Positions 53,826-62,427 of a stretch of DNA of 64,000 nucleotides are shown here, piece by piece (the first letter of the stretch is position 1; every line of letters starts with the position of its first letter). The DNA comes from Symmachiella macrocystis (GTDB taxonomy: Bacteria > Planctomycetota > Planctomycetia > Planctomycetales > Planctomycetaceae). The position numbers and the translations under genes were made by a program. The notes beneath the pieces are model-generated. The model searched no databases. It was not told where the DNA came from and saw nothing but the letters and a program-made list of their open reading frames with translations. Location of the stretch: NCBI RefSeq assembly GCF_007860075.1, contig NZ_SJPP01000001.1, forward strand, positions 4,251,490 through 4,315,489, in the 5' to 3' direction.

Positions 53826-53921
53826 CTAACGCATGCACCCAACCGGAATGGGCGGTTGGGTTTTGTCGTGAAATCAATGTCACTCGCGCCCATTCTGGCC
53901 GTTGACGGCTGATCGTTATTT
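53824..53921. other. attC-like imperfect palindrome at a gene end
   Basis: Starts at AACTAACG overlapping the preceding stop and ends at CGTTATTTG, which is the near-complement of that start. Arms pair with bulges: GAATGGGC (53846-53853) with GCCCATTC (53888-53895), then CAACCGG with CCGTTG, then AACG with CGTT. Length about 98, stop-in-site position and bulged arms are features of integron attC sites. A competing simple hairpin is described next. No integrase is in the window. Confidence 0.55.
53838..53864 (+). terminator. Possible Rho-independent terminator inside the attC-like site
   Basis: CCCAACCG/CGGTTGGG stem around GAATGGG, followed by TTTTG. It could stop transcription of the 53466 gene; it also uses the same bases as the longer attC-like fold, so the two structures compete. 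Confidence 0.5.
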
Positions 53922-53940
53922 GGTAAAGACTGCCCACGCC

Positions 53941-54438
53941 ATGAATGAACTTCAACAAGCAGCGTTTGAGCTTCGTTTGAATGATCTCAAGCGATTAACC
54001 CGTAACAATGCCGTTCTGGATGGCACATTGTTAGCAGCGTGCTCCGCGCATGATCCGGACCCCACAAATCAAATTCGCGTCATCCGGCATTTGGTCCAGT
54101 GTGGAGTCTCGGTGAACGAAACAGACAAGAACGGTGTCACGCCGCTGCACCGAGCCGCGCGATTCCGCAGCCCTGTCGCTGCAAAAGAACTGATTGCAAG
54201 TGGGGCGGACGTAAACGCGGTCGATAAACGGACCGGATCGACTCCACTGCATCGGGCTGTGACGAACACCGGCGCGCCTGCAACGGCGGGAAAGGGGGAT
54301 CGAGCGATTGACCTCACGAGGCTATTGCTGTCCCATGGTGCCGACGCACGAATCAAGAACAAAAACGGAAAGATGGCGATCGATTACGTCAAGCATGCGG
54401 CGTTGAAAGACGTTTTCGCCGAGCTGAACGCCTCATAA
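53941..54438 (+). CDS. Ankyrin-repeat protein
   Basis: 165 residues from ATG 53941; a TTG at 53902 would add 13 residues. Two to three ankyrin repeats, with the clearest at about 63-95 (NGVTPLHRAARFRSPVAAKELIASGADVNAVD) and 98-142 (TGSTPLHRAV...DLTRLLLSHGADARIKN), and a short capping repeat at the end. Ankyrin repeats bind other proteins; the partner is unknown. Its stop lies in another palindrome-like gene end (54434-54530), like the gene before it. Confidence 0.85.
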   Translation: MNELQQAAFELRLNDLKRLTRNNAVLDGTLLAACSAHDPDPTNQIRVIRHLVQCGVSVNETDKNGVTPLHRAARFRSPVAAKELIASGADVNAVDKRTGSTPLHRAVTNTGAPATAGKGDRAIDLTRLLLSHGADARIKNKNGKMAIDYVKHAALKDVFAELNAS

Positions 54439-54530
54439 CCATCGCAAATACGTGAAACAAGGTCGTGGCCGCGCCGCTTTGAAATTCAACGTCATTCGCT
54501 GCGGCCCGGTGGACACAGTCGCTCCTGCAC
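54434..54530. other. Diverged attC-like gene end
   Basis: Begins CATAACCATCGCA at the stop of the ankyrin gene, like AACTAACGCAT at 53824. It shares a central phrase with that site (GAAATTCAACGTCATTCGCT here; GAAATCAATGTCACTCGCG there; GGAATTCAACGTCGTCCGCT near 57311) and a GCGGCCCGGTG stretch, but has no clear CGTT at its 3' end, so it may be degenerate. Confidence 0.4.
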
Positions 54531-54916
54531 TCTGGATTCGCTGAACGCGAGTTGCGGATGTCCTAGACGTCTCAGCCGTAGTCTTTCAATCTCGTTTTCG
54601 CTAAAATCGATGTTGATGGGGCTTTGTCATCCTGACGCATGTTTAGCTTTGCACGATGAAAGCTCCCTAACGCATCCCCTGTTCTACCATTGCCGGACAA
54701 CTCCAAATACCGCGGCGTTCATGCGGACGGTGGAGGTCCGGCATCATTTGCGTTGCAAATGATTGTTGCTGGACGGATTGCTTGCATTTCCAATGCAGGC
54801 ACGACTGGGCATGTCTTTCGTGATTGTCTTCGACAAAACAAGTCGCATTGATTTTCTAGATCAGTCATTTCATCAAAATCAGGCAGCGGGATATCTGCAC
54901 CGAACCGAGGTGAGCA
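54531..54916. other. Intergenic region without a gene
   Basis: About 390 bases between the ankyrin gene end and the GT39-like gene. Minus-strand open frames across it are shadows with no protein features. The promoter of the next gene must lie here; no clear boxes found. Confidence 0.4.
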
Positions 54917-56512
54917 TTGAAGTTGAACCCGTCTACCTCTCTGATTCCCGCCCTGCCGGCGATGATAATCGCGTTGGCATTTTTCGGGTATTTTTACAAC
55001 AAAGCATTCGCGATTGATGATCCCTATTTTTTGTTTCAGGCACAGCATGTCTTGACCGACCCTTGGCATCCTTCCTCGTTCGATATCGCCTGGAATGATC
55101 GCTTTGATCGCGCTTCGATCCTCTCGCCAACGGGGCCCATGATGGCCTACATCTTGGTGCCGACGGTGCTGGCGGATGGGGCGGAGTGGGTCGCTCATTT
55201 GACGGTGACCCTCTTCCTCTGCTGGTCGGCTTATTCCATGGTGCGGATTGCCTTGTTGCTCGGTTTTTCCCGCAGTGAGGCACTTGTCTCCTCACTCATG
55301 TTGGTGGCCACGCCCACCGTGATTGCGATGAGCAGCACTGCCATGCCGGACATTCCAGGGCTTGCGTTCGCGCTCGCGGGTCTGGAACGCTGGCTGGCAT
55401 TTCAGGCTCATCAAAAGTGGCATCAGGCAATATTGGCTTTTGTGTTTTTGAGCCTCGCGGTATTGACCCGTTCGCATGCGGCGGGAATTGTCGGTATTTG
55501 CGCGCTGACGCTGGTGCTGCCTCTAAAGGGGCAAAATACAAAACGGTCTGTTTGGTGGTTGAGCGTAGTTGCTTTGGCTGCCATACCGGCCGCTGTGCTT
55601 TTCGTTTCTTGGGTGACAGGGGACACCGCGGCAGAGACAAATAATCTTGCTCAAACCACAAGCTTTTTGAACCTGCGAAGTGCCGCCAGTAATTTTCTGG
55701 CGTTCTGTGGTCACTTCACTTTGGCTTTACCGTTGGCCCTGCCGTGGTTGCTGATGCGGGGCAAGCAGCTGTTTCGTTGGCAAACACTGGTGGCCCTGCT
55801 GCCCACGACGCTGATCTGTTGGGTCACGCTCATGCCTTGGTGGGTGTTTGTGATGGCGGGGCTGGGGGCAGTCAGCTTGGTGGACATCTTGTATGACGCG
55901 TGTCAACGACGTGACGCGCTACGGATTCTTCTCGGCTTATGGCTGCTGATTACATTGCCCATCTGTTTATACATTCATATGCCCAGCAAATATTTGGTGT
56001 TGTCGGTCCCGGCACTGGCGTTGTTATTAATCTTGGAGAGCCGTCACTATTCACGCAGGATCCGTAGGGCCGGTTTGGGAGTTTGGTTAGCGGGATCGCT
56101 GGTATTAGGATTTCTCATCATTAATTTTGATGCACGCAGGACCGACTTCGGGCGCCGCGCAGCTCGCGAACTTGTCGCAAACAAAACTGTGGAAGGCGCC
56201 GTTTGGTACGGGGGGCATTGGGGCTTTCAATGGTATGCTGAAAAGGCTGGGGCCAAGTCAGTGCTGAGTCCCGCCTTTCAGCCGCGCAAGGGCGATTGCA
56301 TTGTCTGCAGCGAAACGTTTTTCATCCAAACGGCCAAATATCACTGTCGGCCAAGTTCACTGCTGGAAGAGACGCAGCCGGGCGGGCAAGTCATGAGCAA
56401 TGGGGCCGGGTTCTACAGCAATTATTTTGGGTATCTGCCGATCTCTTGGGGGCACGGCGATTATGAGCGTTTCCATGTATTGGTCATAACAGACCCCGGC
56501 ACACGCTGGTAG
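54917..56512 (+). CDS. GT39/ArnT-like polytopic glycosyltransferase
   Basis: 531 residues from TTG 54917, five to six bases after GAGGTG. About 11 membrane helices. After the first helix comes AIDDPYFLF with D34-D35, the acidic pair typical of the first loop in PMT/ArnT-like transferases; LARSHAAGIVG and a C-terminal extracytoplasmic segment with two CxxC-like cysteines (DCIVCSE) follow. It transfers a lipid-linked sugar to an acceptor at the outer face of the membrane. Lies alone within accessory island 2. Confidence 0.85.
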   Translation: MKLNPSTSLIPALPAMIIALAFFGYFYNKAFAIDDPYFLFQAQHVLTDPWHPSSFDIAWNDRFDRASILSPTGPMMAYILVPTVLADGAEWVAHLTVTLFLCWSAYSMVRIALLLGFSRSEALVSSLMLVATPTVIAMSSTAMPDIPGLAFALAGLERWLAFQAHQKWHQAILAFVFLSLAVLTRSHAAGIVGICALTLVLPLKGQNTKRSVWWLSVVALAAIPAAVLFVSWVTGDTAAETNNLAQTTSFLNLRSAASNFLAFCGHFTLALPLALPWLLMRGKQLFRWQTLVALLPTTLICWVTLMPWWVFVMAGLGAVSLVDILYDACQRRDALRILLGLWLLITLPICLYIHMPSKYLVLSVPALALLLILESRHYSRRIRRAGLGVWLAGSLVLGFLIINFDARRTDFGRRAARELVANKTVEGAVWYGGHWGFQWYAEKAGAKSVLSPAFQPRKGDCIVCSETFFIQTAKYHCRPSSLLEETQPGGQVMSNGAGFYSNYFGYLPISWGHGDYERFHVLVITDPGTRW

Positions 56513-56612
56513 TGGGTCGGGGCGGGCAGCGGGCTGGCCTTCTTTGCTCGACGTCACGCGGGCTTTCAGTCATGTTGCTAGCGATACTAAAATGCCAAGG
56601 GCTGTTGTACTT

Positions 56613-56633
56613 CCCCGAAAGATTCTATTGGGG
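56613..56633. repeat. Degenerate single hairpin like H1 of the multi-hairpin element
   Basis: CCCCGAAAGATTCTATTGGG with final G: two differences from H1 of the elements at 7755 and others. Flanking sequence shows no other part of the element, so it could be a decayed fragment or coincidence. Confidence 0.35.
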
Positions 56634-56753
56634 TCTCTCTTGGGTAAAATATTATTTGACCATCGCATACACCGGAGTTGCCGTTCGGGCCGAAATTGCA
56701 GTTGAGAATCATTGGCGGCATCCCGGTGAATTCAAGCAGTATCTGGTATAGCA

Positions 56754-57257
56754 ATGCAGAACACTGATCCCTACTACCTCTATGAAACGGTTGTCGATGG
56801 TCGCCATCGTTACTTTGCCTCGTTGCTACCGCCCAATAGTGGTTTTGCCGAAGGTCTTCCCGGTGAAGCAATCATGGGGGAATTCACAAGAGGTCCGGGC
56901 GATTTAACGCCCGACGCATTTCAACAAAATACACAGTTCCTCCAGTTTATGGCATTTGTGGTCAGCAAGCACTGTGCAGCTTGTCCGGGATTGATGGCTG
57001 AGGCGCAACGCCAACAAAACGGTTACGTTTACATTCTTGATAAACGGACGCCGACCCCTGACGACGCAGTGCCGCCGGAAGATATCATTGGCGGCGTAGA
57101 GATCCAGGACGGTCAAATGATCCGCTATCACGGATCGCCAAATTACCAGTTAGTTACTTCCAATGGTTTCATGCAGCTCGACGATTGGCTCAGAGATCGG
57201 GTTATGGAAGAACTGGAGCAGATCGCCAAAGGGGGCGAGAACGTGAAAAACCAGTAA
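56754..57257 (+). CDS. Hypothetical protein, accessory island 2
   Basis: 167 residues from ATG 56754, without a ribosome-binding site. Soluble, acidic; it starts DPYYLYETVVDGRHRYFASLLPP and has HCAACPGLMAEAQRQQNGYVYILDKRTPTPDDAVPPEDIIGGVEIQDGQ in the middle. Family not recognised. It resembles immunity-type or cassette proteins in size and composition. Downstream (57258 on) lies another gene-end sequence with the GGAATTCAACGTC phrase. Confidence 0.62.
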   Translation: MQNTDPYYLYETVVDGRHRYFASLLPPNSGFAEGLPGEAIMGEFTRGPGDLTPDAFQQNTQFLQFMAFVVSKHCAACPGLMAEAQRQQNGYVYILDKRTPTPDDAVPPEDIIGGVEIQDGQMIRYHGSPNYQLVTSNGFMQLDDWLRDRVMEELEQIAKGGENVKNQ

Positions 57258-57345
57258 TCGGATGACAATCTGTAGCACTGCAACCGTAGGGCGCGCGAAT
57301 TCGGAATTCAACGTCGTCCGCTGAGGTCCTGCGAATCTTCGCCTT
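57258..57345. other. Possible diverged attC-like gene end
   Basis: Directly after the 56754 gene. Contains GGAATTCAACGTCGTCCGCT (57311-57330), the same central phrase as at 54481 and 53870. Arms are not convincingly complementary, so this may be a relic. Confidence 0.3.
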
Positions 57346-57478
57346 TCAAACGGGGTATTCTTGATCTCCTCGAATCGATTGCTTACGAGAAAATCCAGTC
57401 AAAGCCCCCGAGCTTGGCCTGCACAAGCTCGATGGGCGCTGGGCCCGCGCGCTGGACCGTGGGGCATGCTGGCCAGTG

Positions 57479-57658
57479 TTACTGGCCGCGATTGCTTGTA
57501 CCGGATTGATCCAGCAAAGCTGCTAGCTCCGATTTCATCCAGCGTCGGCAAAGTTCCGTCATGGGAATATTCCGCCGCGCCGCCTCTTGACGGATGGCCT
57601 TCCAGTGCGAGAGTGGTACAAAGAGCGAAATCTGTTTGCGGAGTTCATGATTTGACAT
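57479..57658 (-). CDS. Ribbon-helix-helix-like small DNA-binding protein
   Basis: 59 residues from ATG 57658, AAGGAG upstream; a longer frame reaches 57721 but has no better site. LRKQISLFVPLSHWKAIRQEAARRNIPMTELCRRWMKSELAALL has the strand-helix-helix pattern of RHH proteins. It probably binds DNA as a dimer and is likely a regulator or antitoxin-like partner; the neighbour at 57764 is in the same direction about 105 bases upstream. Confidence 0.7.
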   Translation of the reverse strand: MSNHELRKQISLFVPLSHWKAIRQEAARRNIPMTELCRRWMKSELAALLDQSGTSNRGQ

Positions 57659-57763
57659 GTGAGCAACTTCTCCTTGACGAAACGGGCTTTTTTCAGGGTT
57701 TGTGTTTAAGGCTGCAAACATGGAGGAGATTAGTGGACTGCAAATCCGGACACGTGCCGTCGG

Positions 57764-58003
57764 CTATTCTTCATCCAGAAAATCGGCGTCGGTCAACCAG
57801 TCCGCGCCGGCAAGGTGCCGCCGATCCGTCCGCTTGTCGATCGGCGTCTGTCGCCGACTTCCGCGTCTTTTACTCGCCGGTGCCGGTGGCATGTGCTGGT
57901 CGTCGACAAGATCATCCAAATCGTCACAGGCATCTTCGCAAAGGTCTCTGGGGGACAACCCCATCTCGTCAACGGGGATCGAAAAGCGTGCTTCTCTAAC
58001 CAT
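57764..58003 (-). CDS. Small acidic hypothetical protein
   Basis: 79 residues from ATG 58003 with AAGGAAGAG upstream. Very acidic (SPRDLCEDACDDLDDLVDDQ) with a basic middle (SKRRGSRRQTPIDKRTDRR) and an acidic tail (DWLTDADFLDEE). No domain recognised. Reads toward the RHH-like gene and is divergent from the XRE regulator, so regulation by either is plausible. Confidence 0.55.
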   Translation of the reverse strand: MVREARFSIPVDEMGLSPRDLCEDACDDLDDLVDDQHMPPAPASKRRGSRRQTPIDKRTDRRHLAGADWLTDADFLDEE

Positions 58004-58199
58004 GGCAGTTCTCTTCCTTGTGATCGGGGACCAATGAACAGGACAAATTGGACAGAATGCTATTGGCGTTTCGCAGCGGGAAGAACGCCCCACAATTCAC
58101 TTTTCCTCGCGGTTTGACATTCTGTTGCCGATAGCGTACTGTCTGTTTGTACACCATTCAAGGATAAAGTTCGTAATTGTTCATATTTGTGGCAAATTG

Positions 58200-58901
58200 A
58201 TGGGGGCACCCATGGGGTCGAAATCGGATTTGCGGGAGCCGACCTCCGCGCGACAGAGTCTCTCTGTTCGACTGCAAGCGTTTCGAATGCGTAAAGGCTG
58301 GAATATGGACCGGCTCTCCGAGGTGGCCGGGGTTTCGCGCACAACTGTGTATCACCTCGAGCGGGGCGACATCGCCAAGCCGCGTGCCTCTACACTCTAT
58401 AAGCTGGCAGTTGCGCTGGAGATCGACCCGCACGAACTTTCACCCGATGCCATGCCGGTCGACGCCAGCGGTCCGGGATGGCCGCCTGGGGAGGCACAGC
58501 AGCGCGGCGACCCGCGCACCAAGTTCGACCTGCGCACAAATCCCTGCATAAAAGCAGCTTATCGCGGGGCAGCTGCGCATTTTACGGGGTGGTCACAGCA
58601 AGAGTGGGACGAACTCTACAGTACGTTCGGTGTCGGCGGACCTTTGACCGAGCAGGGTGTGCTGGAGATTGCCCGCAAAATCAACCGTAAGCGCGAGACC
58701 ATTCACCAACTGCAAGTTGTGCTGGAAACGCACCATGCCGATGTCGCCGCTGGGTTGATCGCCAATTTGTATCGGCTCGTCCAGGCGGAATTGGATATTG
58801 CCATGCCCGCGCCCATGCAGGCTCCGGTGTCGCAAGGCGGCGGCGACGATTCGCCGCAGGGTGGCGAGGCCTCAACAGAGGCCGGGCAGGGGCAGATTTG
58901 A
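58200..58901 (+). CDS. XRE-family HTH regulator with C-terminal extension
   Basis: 233 residues from ATG 58200 (ATG 58212 also possible). HTH at about 24-80: RLQAFRMRKGWNMDRLSEVAGVSRTTVYHLERGDIAKPRASTLYKLAVALEIDPHEL, a standard lambda-repressor-like domain. The C-terminal part (GWSQQEWDELYSTFGVGGPLTEQGVLEIARKINRKRETIHQLQVVLETHH) is helical, and the end is Gly/Gln/Ser-rich. It may control itself and the divergent acidic/RHH genes. Such regulators are common on plasmids and phages. Confidence 0.88.
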   Translation: MGAPMGSKSDLREPTSARQSLSVRLQAFRMRKGWNMDRLSEVAGVSRTTVYHLERGDIAKPRASTLYKLAVALEIDPHELSPDAMPVDASGPGWPPGEAQQRGDPRTKFDLRTNPCIKAAYRGAAAHFTGWSQQEWDELYSTFGVGGPLTEQGVLEIARKINRKRETIHQLQVVLETHHADVAAGLIANLYRLVQAELDIAMPAPMQAPVSQGGGDDSPQGGEASTEAGQGQI

Positions 58902-59204
58902 ACAGAAAACAGAAAATTCATTTATGTTCACATTCAGTCGCTGTGGTAAGATACTGAAGAACCCCCACTGAATTGCCTGTTTGACCTATCAGCTCAAATC
59001 ATGCAGGCAATATTTCACTGTCATAGCTGAAGCGAGCGGGGTCCTTGCAAAACTCGGTTCTGTTCTTTAATAATTAACGCCGCACAATTGGGTGCTTCCC
59101 GGTACGAAACCCATTCACCAGATGTCGGCGTGAATTGCGGTCCCGGGACCGGGCTGATTTGATGGCTCGCGACTTTCAAAAAACTTCGTAAAGGCAAGTG
59201 ACTG

Positions 59205-59420
59205 ATGAAATTGTTGCAAGGAAAATGGTTGGCTGGTGCGTTGTCGCTGGCGTTTGTGGTTTCGTGCATCGGCGGATGTGTGAAACCGGAAGGGACTCCG
59301 GCTCCCGGAAGCACGACCGGCACGACCGATGCACCGGTCGAAGAAGCTGCTGAAGGGGACACGGGTGTCGATGTTCCCGCGCCTGAAGCCGCAGCCGATA
59401 CTGAAGAGAAGACTGAATAA
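59205..59420 (+). CDS. Small lipoprotein
   Basis: 71 residues, AAGG upstream. Signal ending IGGC (C25), then a Thr/Pro/Ala/Glu-rich disordered tail (PEGTPAPGSTTGTTDAPVEEAAEGD). Typical of planctomycete short anchored lipoproteins. Function unknown; a strong terminator follows it. Confidence 0.75.
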   Translation: MKLLQGKWLAGALSLAFVVSCIGGCVKPEGTPAPGSTTGTTDAPVEEAAEGDTGVDVPAPEAAADTEEKTE

Positions 59421-59452
59421 ACGCGTTTCCGTGTTTTATTCCACAAATGTCC

Positions 59453-59487
59453 AGCCCGCGGAGCCCATCGCTCCGCGGGCTGTTTTC
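59453..59487 (+). terminator. Rho-independent terminator
   Basis: AGCCCGCGGAG/CTCCGCGGGCT with CCCATCG loop, followed by GTTTTC. It lies about 30 bases after the small lipoprotein stop and separates it from the PQQ-like gene. Confidence 0.88.
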
Positions 59488-59678
59488 GTTAAATTTGTGC
59501 TGATGTTTAAGAGATTGTGCCCGCAATTCCCCGCCCACCCGGTTGCCGGTCAGCCACCGTTCAGTTATTTTTAACGATAACAAACCAGGGCAAAGCGATC
59601 GTTGCCCAACGGTCCCTCCTTCGATACGTTGCCTTCTGCCCAGAGGCCCCTACCACCAAGTCAACTCGCGAGGCCGCC

Positions 59679-62219
59679 ATGAGATTCACTTGCCTAGTTC
59701 GCTGTCTGGCCGTCGTAGCGTTGGCCACCATCGTGGTCAGCGTTCCCGGTTCCCTGCCTGCGGAGGAGACTTTCGAAGTCGATCCGCTCGACTGGCCGCA
59801 TTGGCGCGGCCCGGAATACAACGGGATTTCTCGCGAGACGGGACTGGTGGATTCATGGTCGCCGGACGGTGAGAATGTCTTGTGGTTCAAAGAGTATCTC
59901 GGCTCCCGTTCGACTCCGATCATCATGCGGGGCAAGTTGTATACCATCACACGGGACGATGTAGCGAGTCCCCGCGAAGGCGAAAAAGTCGTCTGCGCCG
60001 ATGCTGTGACGGGCGAAAAGATTTGGGAAAACAAATTCAATGTTTATCTCTCGGACGTCCCAGCGGAGCGGGTCGGATGGTCTTCGGTGGTTGGCGATCC
60101 GACAACCGGTCGGGTCTATGCGATGGGTGTCTGCGGGCTGTTTCAGTGCATCGATGGGGAGACCGGCGAGACGATTTGGGAACATTCTTTGTCCGAAGAG
60201 TACGGCGCGCTAACCACGTACGGCGGACGGACCAACGTTCCGGTCATCCATGGAAACTTGGTGATCATCAGTGCGATTGTGATCGATTGGGGCGACATGG
60301 CCAAACCGGCGCATCGCTTCATCGCATTCGATAAACGCAACGGGCAGCCTGTGTGGTTCAACGGCACGCGTTTGCTGCCGTATGACACGAATTACAGTAG
60401 TCCAGTGTTGGCGACGATTGATGGTCAAGAAGTTTTAGTCTTCGGCTCGGGAGATGGCGGCGTACACGCCTTTCAACCACAAACCGGCAAGCCGATTTGG
60501 TCCTACGACGTTTCGCGGCGGGGCATCAATGTGACACCGTTGGTTGTGGGAGACCGGGTTTATGCCGGGCATAGCGAAGAAAATCTAGTCGGTACCAAAA
60601 TGGGCGCTGTGTTCGCGATTGACGGTATCGGTGAAGGAGACGTGACAAAATCCAAAGAACTTTGGCGCAACGAACGGATGATGGTCGGCAAGAGTTCGCC
60701 CATTATGGTGGACGGCAAGTTGTTCACCGTCGACGACCGTGGCGGCGTGATTGTGCTGGACCCTGAGACGGGCAACACGATCGCTAAAAAGAAAATCGGC
60801 CGCATGATGCGGAGCAGCCCGGTGTATGCCGATGGAAAAATTTACGTCTGTAGCACAGGCGGACGCTGGCACATCCTCAAACTCGAAGACGATCGGATCA
60901 AGATCGTGCATAAGCTGATGTTGAAAGACAGAAGCTCACACGGTTCACCGGTCATTTCGCATGGTCGGATTTATATTCCGTTCATCGAAGGCATGTATTG
61001 CATTGGCAAAAAAGATCAACAGCCGACCGCCGATCCGCGTCCCGCTCCCGCGGAAGTGACTCCCGTATCCGCAGATGATGTCGCAACGCAGGTGCAAGTT
61101 GTGCCGGTCGAAGCCTTGCTCAAGCCGGGACAAAAGCTGAAGTATCAAGCGCGGCTTTACAACGCCCGGGGACAATTCCTCAAAGTGGCCGACGATGCGA
61201 AATTTAGCATCGAGGGCATTGGCACAATCAGCGGAGATGGGAAGTACGAAGCCTCCAACGATCCCGCGCATTCCGAAGTCAAAGTCACAGCCAACGTCGG
61301 CGATCTGTCCGGCACGGCTCGAATTCGCATCGTCCCCCCGCTGCCGTGGAAGTTCGAATTCGACGACGGCCAAGTCCCGGTGACCTGGGTGGGGGCGCGC
61401 TATCGGCACATTGCTCTGGACTTTGATTTGCTCAAAAAACTGGAACAGCAAAGCCCATTGGCCTCGCAGTTGTATATCTACTTGATGACCAGTTACATCA
61501 ACAGCGGCCGACCGGTTGCGAAATTCGCCGACGATTCTCCGCGGATGACTTGGAGCGCCTTGTTGCGGTTTTTAGAACGGCTGGATGGCTCGGATTCGAT
61601 TCGTACCTTAGACGAAGCGAAAGCGGCACTCGATCCGGCGCTGCAGTTATTGGCGGATGAAAAAGTGGTCGCCGAATGGGATTGGGCGACGCCGACACCG
61701 GACGTCATTCAATTGACTGTCAAACAAGGGACTCGACCGGTGGATGGCAATGGTGTGATGACCAAGATCAAAACCATTCCCAAAGGGGCGCGCAGCCAAT
61801 CTTGGATGGGACATGTCGGATTGCATGACTATACGATTCAAGCCGACGTGCTCGGTGCGAGTAAAAATGGAAAAATGCCCGACATCGGTTTGATCGGTCA
61901 GCGGTACACGCTGGACTTGATGGGGAATAGCCAGCAATTGCAGATCCGCACATGGCCGCCGCAATTGCGGATGGCCCAAACGGTTCCGTTCACGTGGGAA
62001 CCGGACGTGTGGTACACAATGAAACTGCAATCCGCGATTGAAGACGGCAAAGCGGTTCTACGCGGCAAGGTCTGGAAGCGGGACGAGGCGGAACCGGAGC
62101 AATGGCTGGTCGAAGCGGTCGACACGGTCCCCAATCTGACCGGAAGCCCCGGCCTGTTTGGAAACGCCAAGGAGGCGGAGTTATTCATCGACAACGTCCA
62201 AGTCATCGGCAACAAGTAA
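59679..62219 (+). CDS. Secreted PQQ-like beta-propeller protein
   Basis: 846 residues from ATG 59679, the first site that gives a signal peptide (RCLAVVALATIVVSVPGSLPA); frames from 59517 add non-signal sequence. Mature start WPHWRGPEYNGISRETGLVDSWS, then propeller blades of the PQQ_2 type (KLYTITRDD, VVCADAVTGEKIWENKF, LFQCIDGETGETIWEHS, VHAFQPQTGKPIWSYDV, GVIVLDPETGNTIAKKKIG). The second half (about 500-846) has an Ig-like strand region (GQKLKYQARLYNARGQFLKVADDAKFSIEGIGTISGDGKYEAS) and a C-terminal LamG-like part (SWMGHVGLHDYTIQADVLG). BamB-like or sugar-binding role in the periplasm is possible; PQQ binding is not shown. Confidence 0.9.
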   Translation: MRFTCLVRCLAVVALATIVVSVPGSLPAEETFEVDPLDWPHWRGPEYNGISRETGLVDSWSPDGENVLWFKEYLGSRSTPIIMRGKLYTITRDDVASPREGEKVVCADAVTGEKIWENKFNVYLSDVPAERVGWSSVVGDPTTGRVYAMGVCGLFQCIDGETGETIWEHSLSEEYGALTTYGGRTNVPVIHGNLVIISAIVIDWGDMAKPAHRFIAFDKRNGQPVWFNGTRLLPYDTNYSSPVLATIDGQEVLVFGSGDGGVHAFQPQTGKPIWSYDVSRRGINVTPLVVGDRVYAGHSEENLVGTKMGAVFAIDGIGEGDVTKSKELWRNERMMVGKSSPIMVDGKLFTVDDRGGVIVLDPETGNTIAKKKIGRMMRSSPVYADGKIYVCSTGGRWHILKLEDDRIKIVHKLMLKDRSSHGSPVISHGRIYIPFIEGMYCIGKKDQQPTADPRPAPAEVTPVSADDVATQVQVVPVEALLKPGQKLKYQARLYNARGQFLKVADDAKFSIEGIGTISGDGKYEASNDPAHSEVKVTANVGDLSGTARIRIVPPLPWKFEFDDGQVPVTWVGARYRHIALDFDLLKKLEQQSPLASQLYIYLMTSYINSGRPVAKFADDSPRMTWSALLRFLERLDGSDSIRTLDEAKAALDPALQLLADEKVVAEWDWATPTPDVIQLTVKQGTRPVDGNGVMTKIKTIPKGARSQSWMGHVGLHDYTIQADVLGASKNGKMPDIGLIGQRYTLDLMGNSQQLQIRTWPPQLRMAQTVPFTWEPDVWYTMKLQSAIEDGKAVLRGKVWKRDEAEPEQWLVEAVDTVPNLTGSPGLFGNAKEAELFIDNVQVIGNK

Positions 62220-62235
62220 CTAGTGAATTGCCGGT

Positions 62236-62284
62236 GGCCCTTTTCCTCCCTTTCCCGCCGGGAGAGGGCGGGGGTGAGAGGGCC
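62236..62284. terminator. GC-rich palindrome after the PQQ-like gene
   Basis: GGCCCTTTTC...GTGAGAGGGCC ends with CCCGCC/GGGAGAGGGC inside; the GGGAGAGGGCGGGGGTGAG phrase is a dispersed repeat in several bacterial groups. It lies 16 bases past the stop and could end transcription, though no T-run follows on the plus strand. Confidence 0.4.
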
Positions 62285-62427
62285 ACACAAAGTTGGGCCT
62301 ATCCCACCTAAAAACCCGCCCAATTCCAGACTGCGGCTGTATACAAAAATAACAATCGTCAATCAACGAGCCTCAAAATAACGTAGTGCTCATTGATCTC
62401 ATACAAAATCCAACAAGGTGTTTGACC

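Noticed and set aside
56512-56751. 79-residue plus-strand open frame before the 56754 gene
   Set aside because: No ribosome-binding site, overlaps the GT39-like stop, and no recognisable features; kept as non-coding.
57361-57999. Plus-strand frame of 212 residues opposite the RHH-like and acidic genes
   Set aside because: The minus-strand genes have ribosome-binding sites and RHH character; the plus frame is Arg/Ser-rich with no motifs.
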